This document shows, in pieces, positions 47,959-56,430 of a stretch of DNA of 64,000 bases. The stretch comes from Microcaldota archaeon (GTDB taxonomy: Archaea; Micrarchaeota; Micrarchaeia; Micrarchaeales; CABMGC01). The translations under genes and the position numbers were made by a program. Positions within the stretch are counted from its first letter, which is position 1; every line of letters starts with the position of its first letter. The notes beneath the pieces were generated by a model. It was not told the DNA's origin. It was given only the letters and a program-made list of their open reading frames with translations, and made no database searches. The stretch lies in NCBI GenBank assembly GCA_028866995.1, contig JAGWHD010000001.1, forward strand, positions 119,218 through 183,217, read 5' to 3'.

Positions 47959-50121
47959 TCATCTGTACATGCTCTCGGGCTCGTCCTTGAACCGCTTTAT
48001 CCTCTCGCTGACCTCCTTTGGTATGGACGGCTTTATCTCCTTGAGCGCCTTCTCGAAGTCCTTGATCGTGACGATGTCGCGCTTGTTCCTTATCGCGTTC
48101 ATCCCTGCCTCCCTGCATATGTTCTCTATCTCTGCGCTGGTGTAGTTCTCGGTCTCGTCCGCAAGGTCCTCGAGCTTGACGTCCTTGTCAAGAGGCATCT
48201 TCTTCGTGTGTATCTTGAATATCTCAAGCCTTGCGTCCCCGTCAGGCATGGGTATCTCTATTATCTTGTCGAACCTTCCTGCGCGCAGCAGCGCGGGCTC
48301 TATCTTCTCCGGGCTGTTCGTCGCAGCGAGCACAAAGACGTTCTTCGACTCCTCGAGGCCGTCCATCTCGGTCAGCAGCGTCGCGACGACGCGCTCCGCA
48401 ACAGGCACCCCTCCTTCTCCCCCTGGATAGTCCACAGTGTTTGTTATCGAGTCTATCTCGTCTATGAATATGATGCACGGCGCAGCGAGCCTCGCCTTCC
48501 TGAAGATCTCCCTGATCGTCCTCTCGCTCTCGCCGACGAACTTGTTGAGGACCTCAGGGCCGTTTATTGCTATGAAGTTTGTCTCTCGCTCAGTCGCTAT
48601 CGCCTTCGCTAGCAGTGTCTTCCCGGTTCCTGGCGGCCCTACCAGCAGTATGCCCTTTATCGGCCTTATCCCCATCTTCGCGAAGCTGTCAGCGTACCTG
48701 AGCGGCATGTCTATCGCCTCCTTCAGGTCGTCCTTGGCCTTGTTCAGCCCCCCTACGTCGTTCCAGTGGACATTGGGCCTCTCTATGAAGACCTCTCTCA
48801 ATGCGCTTGGCTGTATGCCCTTGAGCGCATAGACGAAGTCGTCCCTTGTAAGGTACAGCTTCTCGAGTATCTCAGCCGGTATTGACTGCTTGTCGAGTAT
48901 CTGCGGCAGGAACCTCCTGAGCGTCGACATCGCGGCTTCCCTTACCAATGCCGTTATATCGGCTCCGGTGTATCCGTGCGTCATGTTCGCTAGCTCGTCT
49001 ATGTTGACATCCTTTGCTATCGGCATGTGCCTTGTATGCACCTGGAGTATCTGCTTCCTGGCGTCGCGGTTCGGCACCCCTATCTCGATCTCACGGTCGA
49101 ACCTTCCGGGCCTTCTGAGCGCAGGGTCTATCGCGTCAGGCCTGTTGGTAGCTGCAAGGACTATCACCTGCCCCCTCTGGGCCATTCCGTCCATGAGAGT
49201 AAGCAATTGCGAGACCATCCTCCTTTCAACCTCGTTGGTCGATTCCTCCCTCTTGGGCGCTATCGCATCGATCTCGTCCATGAAGAGGATTGTCGGTGCT
49301 TTCTCGTTAGCGTTCTTGAATATCTCCCTGAGCTTCTCCTCGCTCTCGCCGACGAACTTGCTGACCAGCTCGGGTCCTGAAATGGATATGAAGTTGACGT
49401 CGCTCTCGTTCGCGACGGCCTTCGCCAGCAGCGTCTTGCCTGTTCCAGGAGGGCCGTACAGGAGCACCCCTTTTGGAGGCTCTATGCCGAGCCTCTCGAA
49501 CAGCTCGGGATACCTTATCGGCAGCTCTACCATCTCCCTTATCTTCTGCTTGACGTCGTCGAGGCCGCCGATGTCCTCGTAGTGGACCTCAGCGACTTTG
49601 ACCTGTGATTCCGATACTGGCTCTTCCTTGACCACGACCTTGGTATCCCTTGAGACCTTGGTTATGCCGTGAGGGAGCACCTGTATGACTAGGAAGTTGA
49701 ATATCAGCCCGAACATAGGTATGGGTATTGAATCGCCCTTGACTATGGGCCTGTTCTCGAGCCTTCTCTTCGCGTACTCGGCAAAATCAGGGGAGAGCGG
49801 AGGCTTCTGCCCTGGAGGAGGCGCAAGCACTACCCTCTCGGCATCCTTTATCGTCGCCTTTGACACGAATATCTTGTCCCCTATCCCGACTCCGAGGTTC
49901 TGCCTCAAGTAGCCGTCGATCCTTATGAATCCGAGCCCTTCGTCGCTGGGGTGCGCCTGCCATACGACAGCAGCTGTGGCCTTGCCCTTGCGCTTCAGCT
50001 CTACGATGTCGCCAGTGAGAAGGTCAAGGTCCTGCCTTGACTTAGTGTCTATCCTAGCGATGGACCTTCCAGAATCGGTCACAAGTGCGTCTGCGACTGT
50101 AAGCTCAATCTCGCTAGCCAT
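47959..50121 (-). CDS. cdc48: Cdc48/VAT-family AAA+ ATPase
   Basis: The 720-residue protein has the N-terminal double-psi-barrel domain (ELTVADALVTDSGRSIARID), then two AAA+ modules. D1 has GPPGTGKTLLAKAVANES and ILFMDEIDAIAPKR; D2 has GPPGTGKTLLAKAIATER and IIFIDEIDSI, and both have arginine fingers (RRPGRFD; LLRAGRFD). The protein unfolds substrates and can feed the 20S proteasome. The C-terminus ends in SMYR, which fits the HbYX motif that docks on the proteasome. First gene of a minus-strand operon with eS6, NUDIX and aIF2-gamma; the complement of GGATATAAAG (near 50187-50196) is the likely TATA box. Confidence 0.96.
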   Translation of the reverse strand: MASEIELTVADALVTDSGRSIARIDTKSRQDLDLLTGDIVELKRKGKATAAVVWQAHPSDEGLGFIRIDGYLRQNLGVGIGDKIFVSKATIKDAERVVLAPPPGQKPPLSPDFAEYAKRRLENRPIVKGDSIPIPMFGLIFNFLVIQVLPHGITKVSRDTKVVVKEEPVSESQVKVAEVHYEDIGGLDDVKQKIREMVELPIRYPELFERLGIEPPKGVLLYGPPGTGKTLLAKAVANESDVNFISISGPELVSKFVGESEEKLREIFKNANEKAPTILFMDEIDAIAPKREESTNEVERRMVSQLLTLMDGMAQRGQVIVLAATNRPDAIDPALRRPGRFDREIEIGVPNRDARKQILQVHTRHMPIAKDVNIDELANMTHGYTGADITALVREAAMSTLRRFLPQILDKQSIPAEILEKLYLTRDDFVYALKGIQPSALREVFIERPNVHWNDVGGLNKAKDDLKEAIDMPLRYADSFAKMGIRPIKGILLVGPPGTGKTLLAKAIATERETNFIAINGPEVLNKFVGESERTIREIFRKARLAAPCIIFIDEIDSITNTVDYPGGEGGVPVAERVVATLLTEMDGLEESKNVFVLAATNSPEKIEPALLRAGRFDKIIEIPMPDGDARLEIFKIHTKKMPLDKDVKLEDLADETENYTSAEIENICREAGMNAIRNKRDIVTIKDFEKALKEIKPSIPKEVSERIKRFKDEPESMYR

Positions 50122-50220
50122 AAATATTCCAAAAATATGAGAATTGCTTCCCCCTAGAACGACGTAATATCTTTAAGAAGAAAAAGGATATAAAGCCTTT
50201 TGATATCCGCAGGCTCGCGT

Positions 50221-50508
50221 TCATGGGGCTTTGGGCAAGGGGCACTGCATGCCGTACACGGCCCCGTATAGCCTGTCGCCTATCAGGACCATACGGATCC
50301 CGTTTATCGATGAGAGATAGCCCGCGTACGCCTGGTCGGCATTCTGTTGCTGCATCGCCGCGTTCTCGGCCGCGATGAAAGCCGCTGCGGAAGCCGAGTA
50401 ATAGGAGCCCGTGATGCCGCACGATGCATAGAGGATCGGGATCAGGTAATGGAGGTATACTACGACCGCGGCTGAAACGGATAGTATCAACAGGCCATAC
50501 AATCCCAT
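50221..50508 (-). CDS. Small pilin-like or membrane protein, last gene of the second pilus operon (95 aa)
   Basis: The N-terminus is one long hydrophobic helix (LYGLLILSVSAAVVVYLHYL) without a clear class III cleavage site, followed by about 65 exported residues with two cysteines and alanine-, glutamine- and tyrosine-rich sequence. It starts right at the end of the preceding pilin gene. It may be a minor pilin or an accessory subunit. The similar-length frame on the same strand at 50114-50563 is a shadow. Confidence 0.6.
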   Translation of the reverse strand: MGLYGLLILSVSAAVVVYLHYLIPILYASCGITGSYYSASAAAFIAAENAAMQQQNADQAYAGYLSSINGIRMVLIGDRLYGAVYGMQCPLPKAP

Positions 50509-50886
50509 TCACGCACCTATGCAAAAGTCGCGCAGACCGTCCGAAGCGTTGAACGGGAAGCACCTGAACCGTTGCGCGCTGTCAGGCGCTTGCGAATATG
50601 GAGGGTATATCGAGATGTTGATCCCGTATACGTAGCGGTAGTAGGGCAGGTAGCCGTACATGCAATCCGAGCCATTGTCCAGGTATGCGGCAATGCATGA
50701 ATGGAGGCCGCTGTCGCGAATCATCTGGTTGATGAAGTCGTATGCTGCGACGTTGCCCAGAAGCTCCTCCTTTGCAGCGTATGCGTTGGCAGCGGACCTG
50801 CCAGCAGAGGCATATGTGTATGACAGGACCGAGAATACGAGGAATCCGGATATCGCTATTTCAAGAGGCGCGAATTGGGCTTTCAT
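50509..50886 (-). CDS. Type IV pilin-like protein, 125 aa
   Basis: MKAQFAPLEIAISGFLVFSV matches the MKAQ- start and glutamate position of the other pilins. Exported part of about 95 residues with four cysteines, probably forming two disulfides. ATG 50886 follows the preceding stop without a gap. Confidence 0.72.
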   Translation of the reverse strand: MKAQFAPLEIAISGFLVFSVLSYTYASAGRSAANAYAAKEELLGNVAAYDFINQMIRDSGLHSCIAAYLDNGSDCMYGYLPYYRYVYGINISIYPPYSQAPDSAQRFRCFPFNASDGLRDFCIGA

Positions 50887-52173
50887 TCATACACCCTCTA
50901 TGCTTACGGCCGAGTTGAGGTAGTGCAGTGTCATGTTCCCGATACCTAGGCCTCTCTTGAGCTTGACACCTATTGAATACGAGAAAGGGACCTTTGAACC
51001 GCATACGTACTCGGGCCCGTCTATTTCGCATCCTTGTCGTATGCCCGCAGTGCTGTTAAGCATGCGGTTCTCCGCTGCCATTGCTGAGCTTATCGCCTGC
51101 CCTATCTGCGACTGTATGTCGGCATCGACCTCGGTAGAGTTGTAGTAGCCGAGCGTGCCGTACATGCTGTTGAGGTACTGCCTGTAGGTGCCGTAGCTGC
51201 CTGCGTTGACGACGGAATAGGACTGTCCGTCTGTAAGCAGCGTCTCCTGTGCCGGAGTCTCGGACGAGTATACGGAATCCACTGTGGCATTGCCCACTGC
51301 CAAAGGCCCGAGATACAGCACCGCACTGGCATTCCTGTCTGACAGCGTGCCGTTGATGGTACCGTAAGGCGTCTGTATCCCAAGGTCGAAGGCGAACCTG
51401 TATTCCATGTCAGTCTGGTTGGCGAAGGTGATGTTGTACCCGGTGTGGGACGGCTTTACGCAGTAGGTGGCTGTCGGCCCGAGGTTGTTGGTGTAGCAGT
51501 TCCCAGAGAATACCCTGTAGTCCCACGCGTTGCCAGAGCCGCATTGCGACGAGACGCTCAGGGGGTTTCCCCAGAAATTGAGGTACGTGCAGTGGTTATT
51601 CTGCCTGTACGAATCCACGGCGCTGGAAGCGCTGATGTTGTACGCGATGGACTCGTTTCTCATTGTTATCTGGAACCCGTAGTTGCTGGAGTTGTATGCT
51701 GACGGCGCGGACCTTGCGTAGATGAGGAACGATGCCGTGCCGTTCGTTGTCTGATTGCCGCACGTGAGAAGGTAGCTGAGGTCCATGGACTCGATTCCTG
51801 GAAGGACCGGCACGAAAGCAAGGCTGTGAAGATAAAGGCCGGAGAAGTTCAGCTGCAATGTGCTATCGATCGGCAGCGCTGAAGATGAGTTGGCGTGTAT
51901 CGTGGCCGTGCCGTCATTGCAGCCGTATAGCGATAGCTCCCCGTAGCTTTCGTATCCTACAGTAGCATTGGGTGGAAAGTATGCATAGAACCGCGGATCC
52001 TCGTGCTGCTGCGCGCCATTCACGTGCGCGGGCGCCGTCATGTTGCCGTCAAGGTAGGAGATGGATTTGCCGTAGTTTGAGGCTCCGCTGCCGTATGCGG
52101 CCAGCACGCTGACCATAAGCAGGCCTATGGCGCCCGTAATTAGAAGGAATTCCAAGCTTGACTGGAGCCTCAC
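50887..52173 (-). CDS. Large type IV pilin-like protein, 428 aa
   Basis: The start is GTG at 52173-52171 (VRLQSSLEFLLITGAIGLLM), which overlaps the preceding stop as GTGA and has GGTGGT before it; longer frames begin in the preceding gene and are not needed. The signal is of class III type with glutamate at the correct place. The exported part is beta-rich with about nine cysteines and many NxS/T sites; the last 130 residues include a helical stretch (ADIQSQIGQAISSAMAAENR). Largest protein of this operon and perhaps the tip adhesin. Confidence 0.75.
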   Translation of the reverse strand: MRLQSSLEFLLITGAIGLLMVSVLAAYGSGASNYGKSISYLDGNMTAPAHVNGAQQHEDPRFYAYFPPNATVGYESYGELSLYGCNDGTATIHANSSSALPIDSTLQLNFSGLYLHSLAFVPVLPGIESMDLSYLLTCGNQTTNGTASFLIYARSAPSAYNSSNYGFQITMRNESIAYNISASSAVDSYRQNNHCTYLNFWGNPLSVSSQCGSGNAWDYRVFSGNCYTNNLGPTATYCVKPSHTGYNITFANQTDMEYRFAFDLGIQTPYGTINGTLSDRNASAVLYLGPLAVGNATVDSVYSSETPAQETLLTDGQSYSVVNAGSYGTYRQYLNSMYGTLGYYNSTEVDADIQSQIGQAISSAMAAENRMLNSTAGIRQGCEIDGPEYVCGSKVPFSYSIGVKLKRGLGIGNMTLHYLNSAVSIEGV

Positions 52174-52520
52174 ATCACCACCATCACGTAAGCTCTGCCG
52201 TCTATCTCCACAATCCTGCAGAAGCGTCCAGGGCTGCAATTCCCGTACCAATCCATCGGAACGATCGATGCCTCAAGCCCGGTATTATTGGAAAGTGCCG
52301 AGATGAGTGCGATCGAGGACGAGTAATTCAGGTCGAGGCCGTAGATGGATGAGACGGCCTGCTGCGAGAGGGCATATTCTGACATAAGCGTGCCCTGTTC
52401 GCTTGAGACCCTGGCAAGGTGCGACACCTGCGAGTATGTGGCTGCGATGAATACGCTGAACAGGAGCATGCCGAATTCGGCTCCCAGCAGGGCCTCGAAA
52501 GATATCATCATCGCTTTCAT
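52170..52520 (-). CDS. Type IV pilin-like protein, 116 aa
   Basis: ATG 52520 (MKAMMISFEALLGAEFGMLL) overlaps the preceding stop (ATGA). The glutamate after SF is in the usual place before the hydrophobic helix. Two cysteines near the end (NCSPGRFC). A longer frame up to 52625 would have to start within the preceding gene and can be set aside. Confidence 0.75.
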   Translation of the reverse strand: MKAMMISFEALLGAEFGMLLFSVFIAATYSQVSHLARVSSEQGTLMSEYALSQQAVSSIYGLDLNYSSSIALISALSNNTGLEASIVPMDWYGNCSPGRFCRIVEIDGRAYVMVVM

Positions 52521-52720
52521 TGGTTCACGCCCAGCATGCAGCCGCATAGGGATTCGATGCTGTCCAGGTGCCCGGTCGCATATGTTGAAATTGAATTGAT
52601 GACCGACAGCTCGTTGCCGTACCATTTACCGGCGAGCGCAACAGCCGAGAGCATGGAGATGGCCATCAGCGACGCTACGGTGATGCCCATCATGATCTCG
52701 ATGCTCAGTTGGACCTTAAT
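52517..52720 (-). CDS. Small type IV pilin-like protein with apparent ATT start codon (67 aa)
   Basis: The reading frame begins IKVQLSIEIMMGITVASLMA, which lines up with its neighbours' M-K-x-Q-x-S-x-E pattern if ATT (52720-52718) is the initiator. No ATG, GTG or TTG lies in frame upstream for at least 15 codons. AGGGTGA, a strong Shine-Dalgarno sequence, is six bases before ATT. The frame continues past an exported part with two or three cysteines (LCGC) to TGA at 52519-52517, overlapping the next start as ATGA. The start region overlaps the end of the preceding gene. ATT/AUU initiation is rare but known; the alternative is an unstarted relic. Confidence 0.65.
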   Translation of the reverse strand: MKVQLSIEIMMGITVASLMAISMLSAVALAGKWYGNELSVINSISTYATGHLDSIESLCGCMLGVNQ

Positions 52721-53064
52721 CTGCTCACCCTGTAGGTGCCGTTCGTCTGGTCGTAATATCCAGAGAACGTCGCGTACACGCCGTCAGGACAGAAAGAGCC
52801 GTTGGCAATCTGCATGGCGTATAGGAAATCCGTTCCTGCAGGGGCTCCCGAAGAGCATGTGCCCGTTGGCACATATTCCTGGAATGTGGCGTATCCGGAG
52901 ACGAGCTTCTCGTAGATGCCGGACTCCATTGCAGATACCGAATAGGACAGCATTGCGCCGCCCAGCTTCGGGGCTATCGCTGCCATATTGGCCACGAAAT
53001 AGAGCATGGAGAGCCCTGCCAAAGAAAGGTAAAGCAGGAGCTCGAAGGACATCTGCGCCTTCAT
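52705..53064 (-). CDS. Type IV pilin-like protein, 119 aa
   Basis: ATG 53064 gives MKAQMSFELLLYLSLAGLSM, with glutamate in place and a hydrophobic helix. Exported part of about 90 residues with two cysteine-bearing segments (GTCSSGAPAG and SFCPDG) and aromatic residues. Five bases after the preceding stop. Probably a minor pilin. Confidence 0.75.
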   Translation of the reverse strand: MKAQMSFELLLYLSLAGLSMLYFVANMAAIAPKLGGAMLSYSVSAMESGIYEKLVSGYATFQEYVPTGTCSSGAPAGTDFLYAMQIANGSFCPDGVYATFSGYYDQTNGTYRVSRLRSN

Positions 53065-53068
53065 GCTC

Positions 53069-53338
53069 TCAGCCAGAAAGGCTGTTTGCCGCAAGGCTCG
53101 CCAGCTTGTCCGATATGACGCTGGCTATGCTCATGTTGGTGCCATTCACTGCGACGGAGCTTATCGCCGACCCTTTGAGCCGCAGCACCATCGCCAGGGC
53201 TATCAGGATGACTATGCTCGCCGCCGAGAGCATCATTATGTACTCCAGCGAACCCTGCCCTTTCCTGGCCCTCGCGCTCAGCAGCAGTGCCTGGGCCTCG
53301 AGGGGCAGCATGCTGCACATCGTGTTCTTGTATTCCAT
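53069..53338 (-). CDS. Type IV pilin-like protein with canonical class III signal (89 aa)
   Basis: From ATG 53338 there is a long positively charged leader of about 25 residues, then GQGSLEYIMMLSAASIVILI, the best class III signal of this operon: GQ before the cut, glutamate at +5, and a pure hydrophobic helix. The exported part is short (about 40 residues). This is the most likely main pilin of the second system. First pilin gene after the TadC gene. Confidence 0.78.
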   Translation of the reverse strand: MEYKNTMCSMLPLEAQALLLSARARKGQGSLEYIMMLSAASIVILIALAMVLRLKGSAISSVAVNGTNMSIASVISDKLASLAANSLSG

Positions 53339-53346
53339 TGCATCAC

Positions 53347-54099
53347 TCAAACAACATAACTCAGGTATTGGGACGACAGCTGTATCATCGCCGATCCGAA
53401 CACAGCCAGCGGAAGGACGTGGCCCGCTATCGAGGCGAGGCTCTCCGTTGCCTTGCTGAAGTATCTTGTTATGAACAGCATGATTAGCACGTATCCTTGC
53501 ATGGTCAAGGAGAACCCGTAGGTCATGGGCCTCGCGCTCTGCCCAAGCAGCTCGGACGACGAATGAAGTATGTTGACGACTATTCCCGAGAATATCGGGA
53601 CGAAAACGACGAGCCCCACGTAGATCAGGGCCTCTATGCCGCCTATGCTGGACCTTATCCTGTTGTTGCGCCTCATCTCCTTGGAGAGCCTCCGCTCGAA
53701 CAGCTCCAGGTCGTTGCCGATGTCCTTCCCCGACTTCAGGCCGAACCAGAGCAGCTCCAGCATCTCTGACAGGTTCTTGTTTCCAGGCTCCCGGCCTGCC
53801 ATGCGCTCTGTGTTCCCGAGCCTTGCCGAATCGGACATGCGTTTGACGGCTTTTGGAAGAGGACGCTGCGCTCCTGAATTTCTCAGGACGGAGAGCAGGT
53901 TGGAGCCGTTGTACGCCCTCCTTATCTCGCTGGCATAGGCGAGCACCTCGGCATCCTTTATCGTCTTCCTGCCAAGATGCCTTGCAGCGATCATGGCGAT
54001 TGAGATCGCAGCGAAGAGCAAGGCATACCTGCCGTAGAGAAGCGTGGCTGCGAACAGCGCCATTCCAAGCAAAAGAAGCATCAAGTCTGCATTACGCAT
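53347..54099 (-). CDS. tadC: TadC/GspF-type membrane protein, second half of the platform (250 aa)
   Basis: Two hydrophobic helices at the start, a charged cytoplasmic part with LLELLWFGLKSGKDIGNDLE-like sequence and RRLSKEMRRNNRIRSSIGGI, and helices at about 160-190, 200-220 and at the end. This is the GspF/TadC pattern. Overlaps the preceding TadC-like gene by eight bases; both halves together match the archaeal two-part platform. Confidence 0.78.
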   Translation of the reverse strand: MRNADLMLLLLGMALFAATLLYGRYALLFAAISIAMIAARHLGRKTIKDAEVLAYASEIRRAYNGSNLLSVLRNSGAQRPLPKAVKRMSDSARLGNTERMAGREPGNKNLSEMLELLWFGLKSGKDIGNDLELFERRLSKEMRRNNRIRSSIGGIEALIYVGLVVFVPIFSGIVVNILHSSSELLGQSARPMTYGFSLTMQGYVLIMLFITRYFSKATESLASIAGHVLPLAVFGSAMIQLSSQYLSYVV

Positions 54100-54772
54100 G
54101 GATTCTCCCTCCCATGAGCATCCTGCCTAAAGCGTATGCCAGCGGGAGAAAGACCAGCATCACTACAGAGAACAGGAATATGTTTGCGTCGCGCTGCGAA
54201 AGGATGGTGTTCCCTACGAAGGCGAAGACAAGAAAAGACGGAAGGACAGCTGATATGAACATGGCAACCAGCGCATTGCGGTTTATCGAGCCTTCGTACT
54301 GCGCGGCAGTTTCCTCCGCGGCGTACTCCTCGTTGTCGAGGAACTTCCCGATGGTGCCCTGCGCAGGCACGTCCAGCGCTATCCCCATGCCAGCTGCGCC
54401 TGCCGCAAGGGATCTGTTGAAATCGCAGCCCATCATTACCATGTTCCTGATTCGCAGGAAGAGCCTTTCTACGGCAGCGTCGTCGGAACCAGAAGCCAGT
54501 CTTTCCAGGGAGCTGCAGAGCCCTACGCCCTTGTTCGTATAATATGACAGGATCCTAAGCCTCTTTATGACGGCAGACCTGAGATTTGTTGAGATTTCGC
54601 TGTGTCTTGCCCTTGTCGCCATGAATCCGAGCAGCGCTGAGAATCCCAATGACAAGGCCTCGAACGCGGCAAACCACGATACGCTGATCCTGCCGTTCAC
54701 GTAGCACAGGAACAATGCCATGGCAAGCGACAGCTCCATGACTGCGATCACGGTCATTGAATTTTTGCGCAT
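54092..54772 (-). CDS. tadC: TadC/GspF-type membrane protein, first half of the platform (226 aa)
   Basis: Membrane helices near residues 8-25, 30-48, 165-185 and 195-222 flank a cytoplasmic region with RLFLRIRNMVMMGCDFNRSL and the GTIGKFLDNEEYAAEE pattern, which correspond to the TadC repeat. It lies four bases after the ATPase gene, so ATPase, platform and pilins form one operon. Confidence 0.78.
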   Translation of the reverse strand: MRKNSMTVIAVMELSLAMALFLCYVNGRISVSWFAAFEALSLGFSALLGFMATRARHSEISTNLRSAVIKRLRILSYYTNKGVGLCSSLERLASGSDDAAVERLFLRIRNMVMMGCDFNRSLAAGAAGMGIALDVPAQGTIGKFLDNEEYAAEETAAQYEGSINRNALVAMFISAVLPSFLVFAFVGNTILSQRDANIFLFSVVMLVFLPLAYALGRMLMGGRIHA

Positions 54773-54776
54773 GGGA

Positions 54777-56264
54777 TCACCGCCTGTACATATTCAGCGC
54801 CTCAGCGACCCCCATCTTTTGGCCCTTGACGTGCCTCTCCAGGAACTTGAGGCGCTTCATGAACTCCCTATGCGGCTGCTTTGCGTACATGTCGTTCCTC
54901 TTCCCGAATATCTCGATTATCTTGGATGATTCGAGCTTTTCCATGTTGAACATGCCGTTTTCGCACACCTTGGTTATGGCCACCAAATCGCTCTTCTCTA
55001 TCTCCGTCCCGCTTTCCGTCTCCGCCCTGCTGAGCCACCTGTATTCGTATATGTCAGTGAGCCTCCTATCGTTTATCCCGCTCTGCTTCATGTAAAGGCA
55101 TACGTCCAGCATGGCTATGGCCTGCAGGTCAACAGCCATTGGCTTCAGCATCAGCCTCCTTACTATGGCGTTCGCGTCGTCGTTGCTGTGCATTGTAGTT
55201 ATGAAGGGTATGCCTATGTTGGCGCCCATGAACATGTTGCCCGTCTCCTCTCCCCTTATCTCGCCGACCACTATCCTGTCGGGCCTTATCCTGAGGGCGT
55301 TGATTACCTGGTCCTTGGGGGTTACCGAACCGTGCCTTGCGCCGTAAAGCGCCGCTATGTGGTTCGGGTATCCGTCAAGGCCTATCTCGCCGACATCCTC
55401 CTCTATCGTCACTGTCTTGACGTACGCAGGTATGAGCGAAAGCATGTTCCTCAGCAGCGTCGTCTTGCCGCTCGCCGGAGCTCCGGCGATCACTATGTTC
55501 GCCCTGGAGTCGAGGGCCATCCACAGGTACACGAGCGATTCCAGGGAGAGCGCGTTCGCGCCCAGCATCTGCTCGAACCCCACCCCCTTCCTGTTTGCGA
55601 GCCTTATCGATGCGAGGGCTCCGCCGGTTGCATAGGGCCATGTCTGGGCATGTATCCTTGACCCGGCCACCTGCACGTCTATTACGGGGCTTTTCTCGCC
55701 GAGCTCCCTCTCGCTGCTGGCGATCAGCCTGTTTATGTCGTTCCTGAAAGAGTCATCGTCCCTGAAGTGGATGTTGGTCCTGCACCTTCCATGATCCGCA
55801 TCGTATATGCAGATCGGATCTGACAGCGAGTTGAGCTCCACCTCTTCGATGCCTTCCTTGTTCTCGAGAAGCATGCTGAAAGGCCCGAAGCGGACAGTGT
55901 CATGCGCGATCAGGTACGACAGCAGCTCCTTCCTTGCAGATACATCTTCAGCAAGCATGGACCTCGCCATGCCCATCGCGGCCTCGATACCCATCTTTCC
56001 CGGGTCGGAATCGGACAGCTGAGCTATCATGCGTCCCTTGACCTCGGCGATGCTTCTCGTTTCAGCCCCGCTCAGCCTTGTCCCGTCCCCAATGACATAC
56101 GCGAAGCCTTTGCCCGATCTCGCTATCTTTATGAAGCCGTTGACTTCCCGGACAACCTCGCCGTGGTCCATGTCTGACAGCTCGAACGTAAGCCTGGAGG
56201 GATCGTATGGCGCCTCCTTGGGTCTCCACAGCCGTTCGGCGGTATGCAGCAGCTTGGCAATCAT
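54777..56264 (-). CDS. Type II/IV secretion system ATPase of the second pilus system
   Basis: The 495-residue protein has Walker A GAPASGKTT, Asp-box VTIEEDVGEIGLDG, Walker B DRIVVGEIRG and the His box region PFITTMHSNDD. The N-terminal part has IEEVELNSLSDPICIYD, typical of the family. It is distinct from the ATPase at 15846-17357, so the window encodes two pilus motors. First gene of the minus-strand operon behind a promoter at about 56310. Confidence 0.93.
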   Translation of the reverse strand: MIAKLLHTAERLWRPKEAPYDPSRLTFELSDMDHGEVVREVNGFIKIARSGKGFAYVIGDGTRLSGAETRSIAEVKGRMIAQLSDSDPGKMGIEAAMGMARSMLAEDVSARKELLSYLIAHDTVRFGPFSMLLENKEGIEEVELNSLSDPICIYDADHGRCRTNIHFRDDDSFRNDINRLIASSERELGEKSPVIDVQVAGSRIHAQTWPYATGGALASIRLANRKGVGFEQMLGANALSLESLVYLWMALDSRANIVIAGAPASGKTTLLRNMLSLIPAYVKTVTIEEDVGEIGLDGYPNHIAALYGARHGSVTPKDQVINALRIRPDRIVVGEIRGEETGNMFMGANIGIPFITTMHSNDDANAIVRRLMLKPMAVDLQAIAMLDVCLYMKQSGINDRRLTDIYEYRWLSRAETESGTEIEKSDLVAITKVCENGMFNMEKLESSKIIEIFGKRNDMYAKQPHREFMKRLKFLERHVKGQKMGVAEALNMYRR

Positions 56265-56284
56265 CCAATCATTTACTTTGGTAT

Positions 56285-56330
56285 ATTAGCTTATACTTAG
56301 GTATAAAGAAAAAGATATTTATACCTTTCT
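56285..56330 (-). promoter_or_regulatory. Promoter and operator-like palindrome of the second pilus operon
   Basis: The complement of 56312-56325 contains GGTATAAATATC, a TATA box about 50 bases before the ATPase start. Between them is TATACTTAGGTATA (palindromic arms TATAC/GTATA around TTAG, near 56291-56304). The core TTAGGTATA also occurs in the Fic operator at 1620-1692. The divergent winged-helix gene at 56431 might encode the binder. Confidence 0.45.
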
Positions 56331-56430
56331 GGGAGCCCCATTCAAAGGCATGGAGTTTGGCGCGCTCTGTTTTCCGCTTGATGATTGTATAAGTTTATAA
56401 AAACTAACCTCAACATATAATCGGATATTT

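Noticed and set aside
50114-50563. 149-codon frame at the end of the second pilus operon
   Set aside because: It shares its DNA with the 95-residue and 125-residue pilin-like genes in another frame and lacks a signal sequence.
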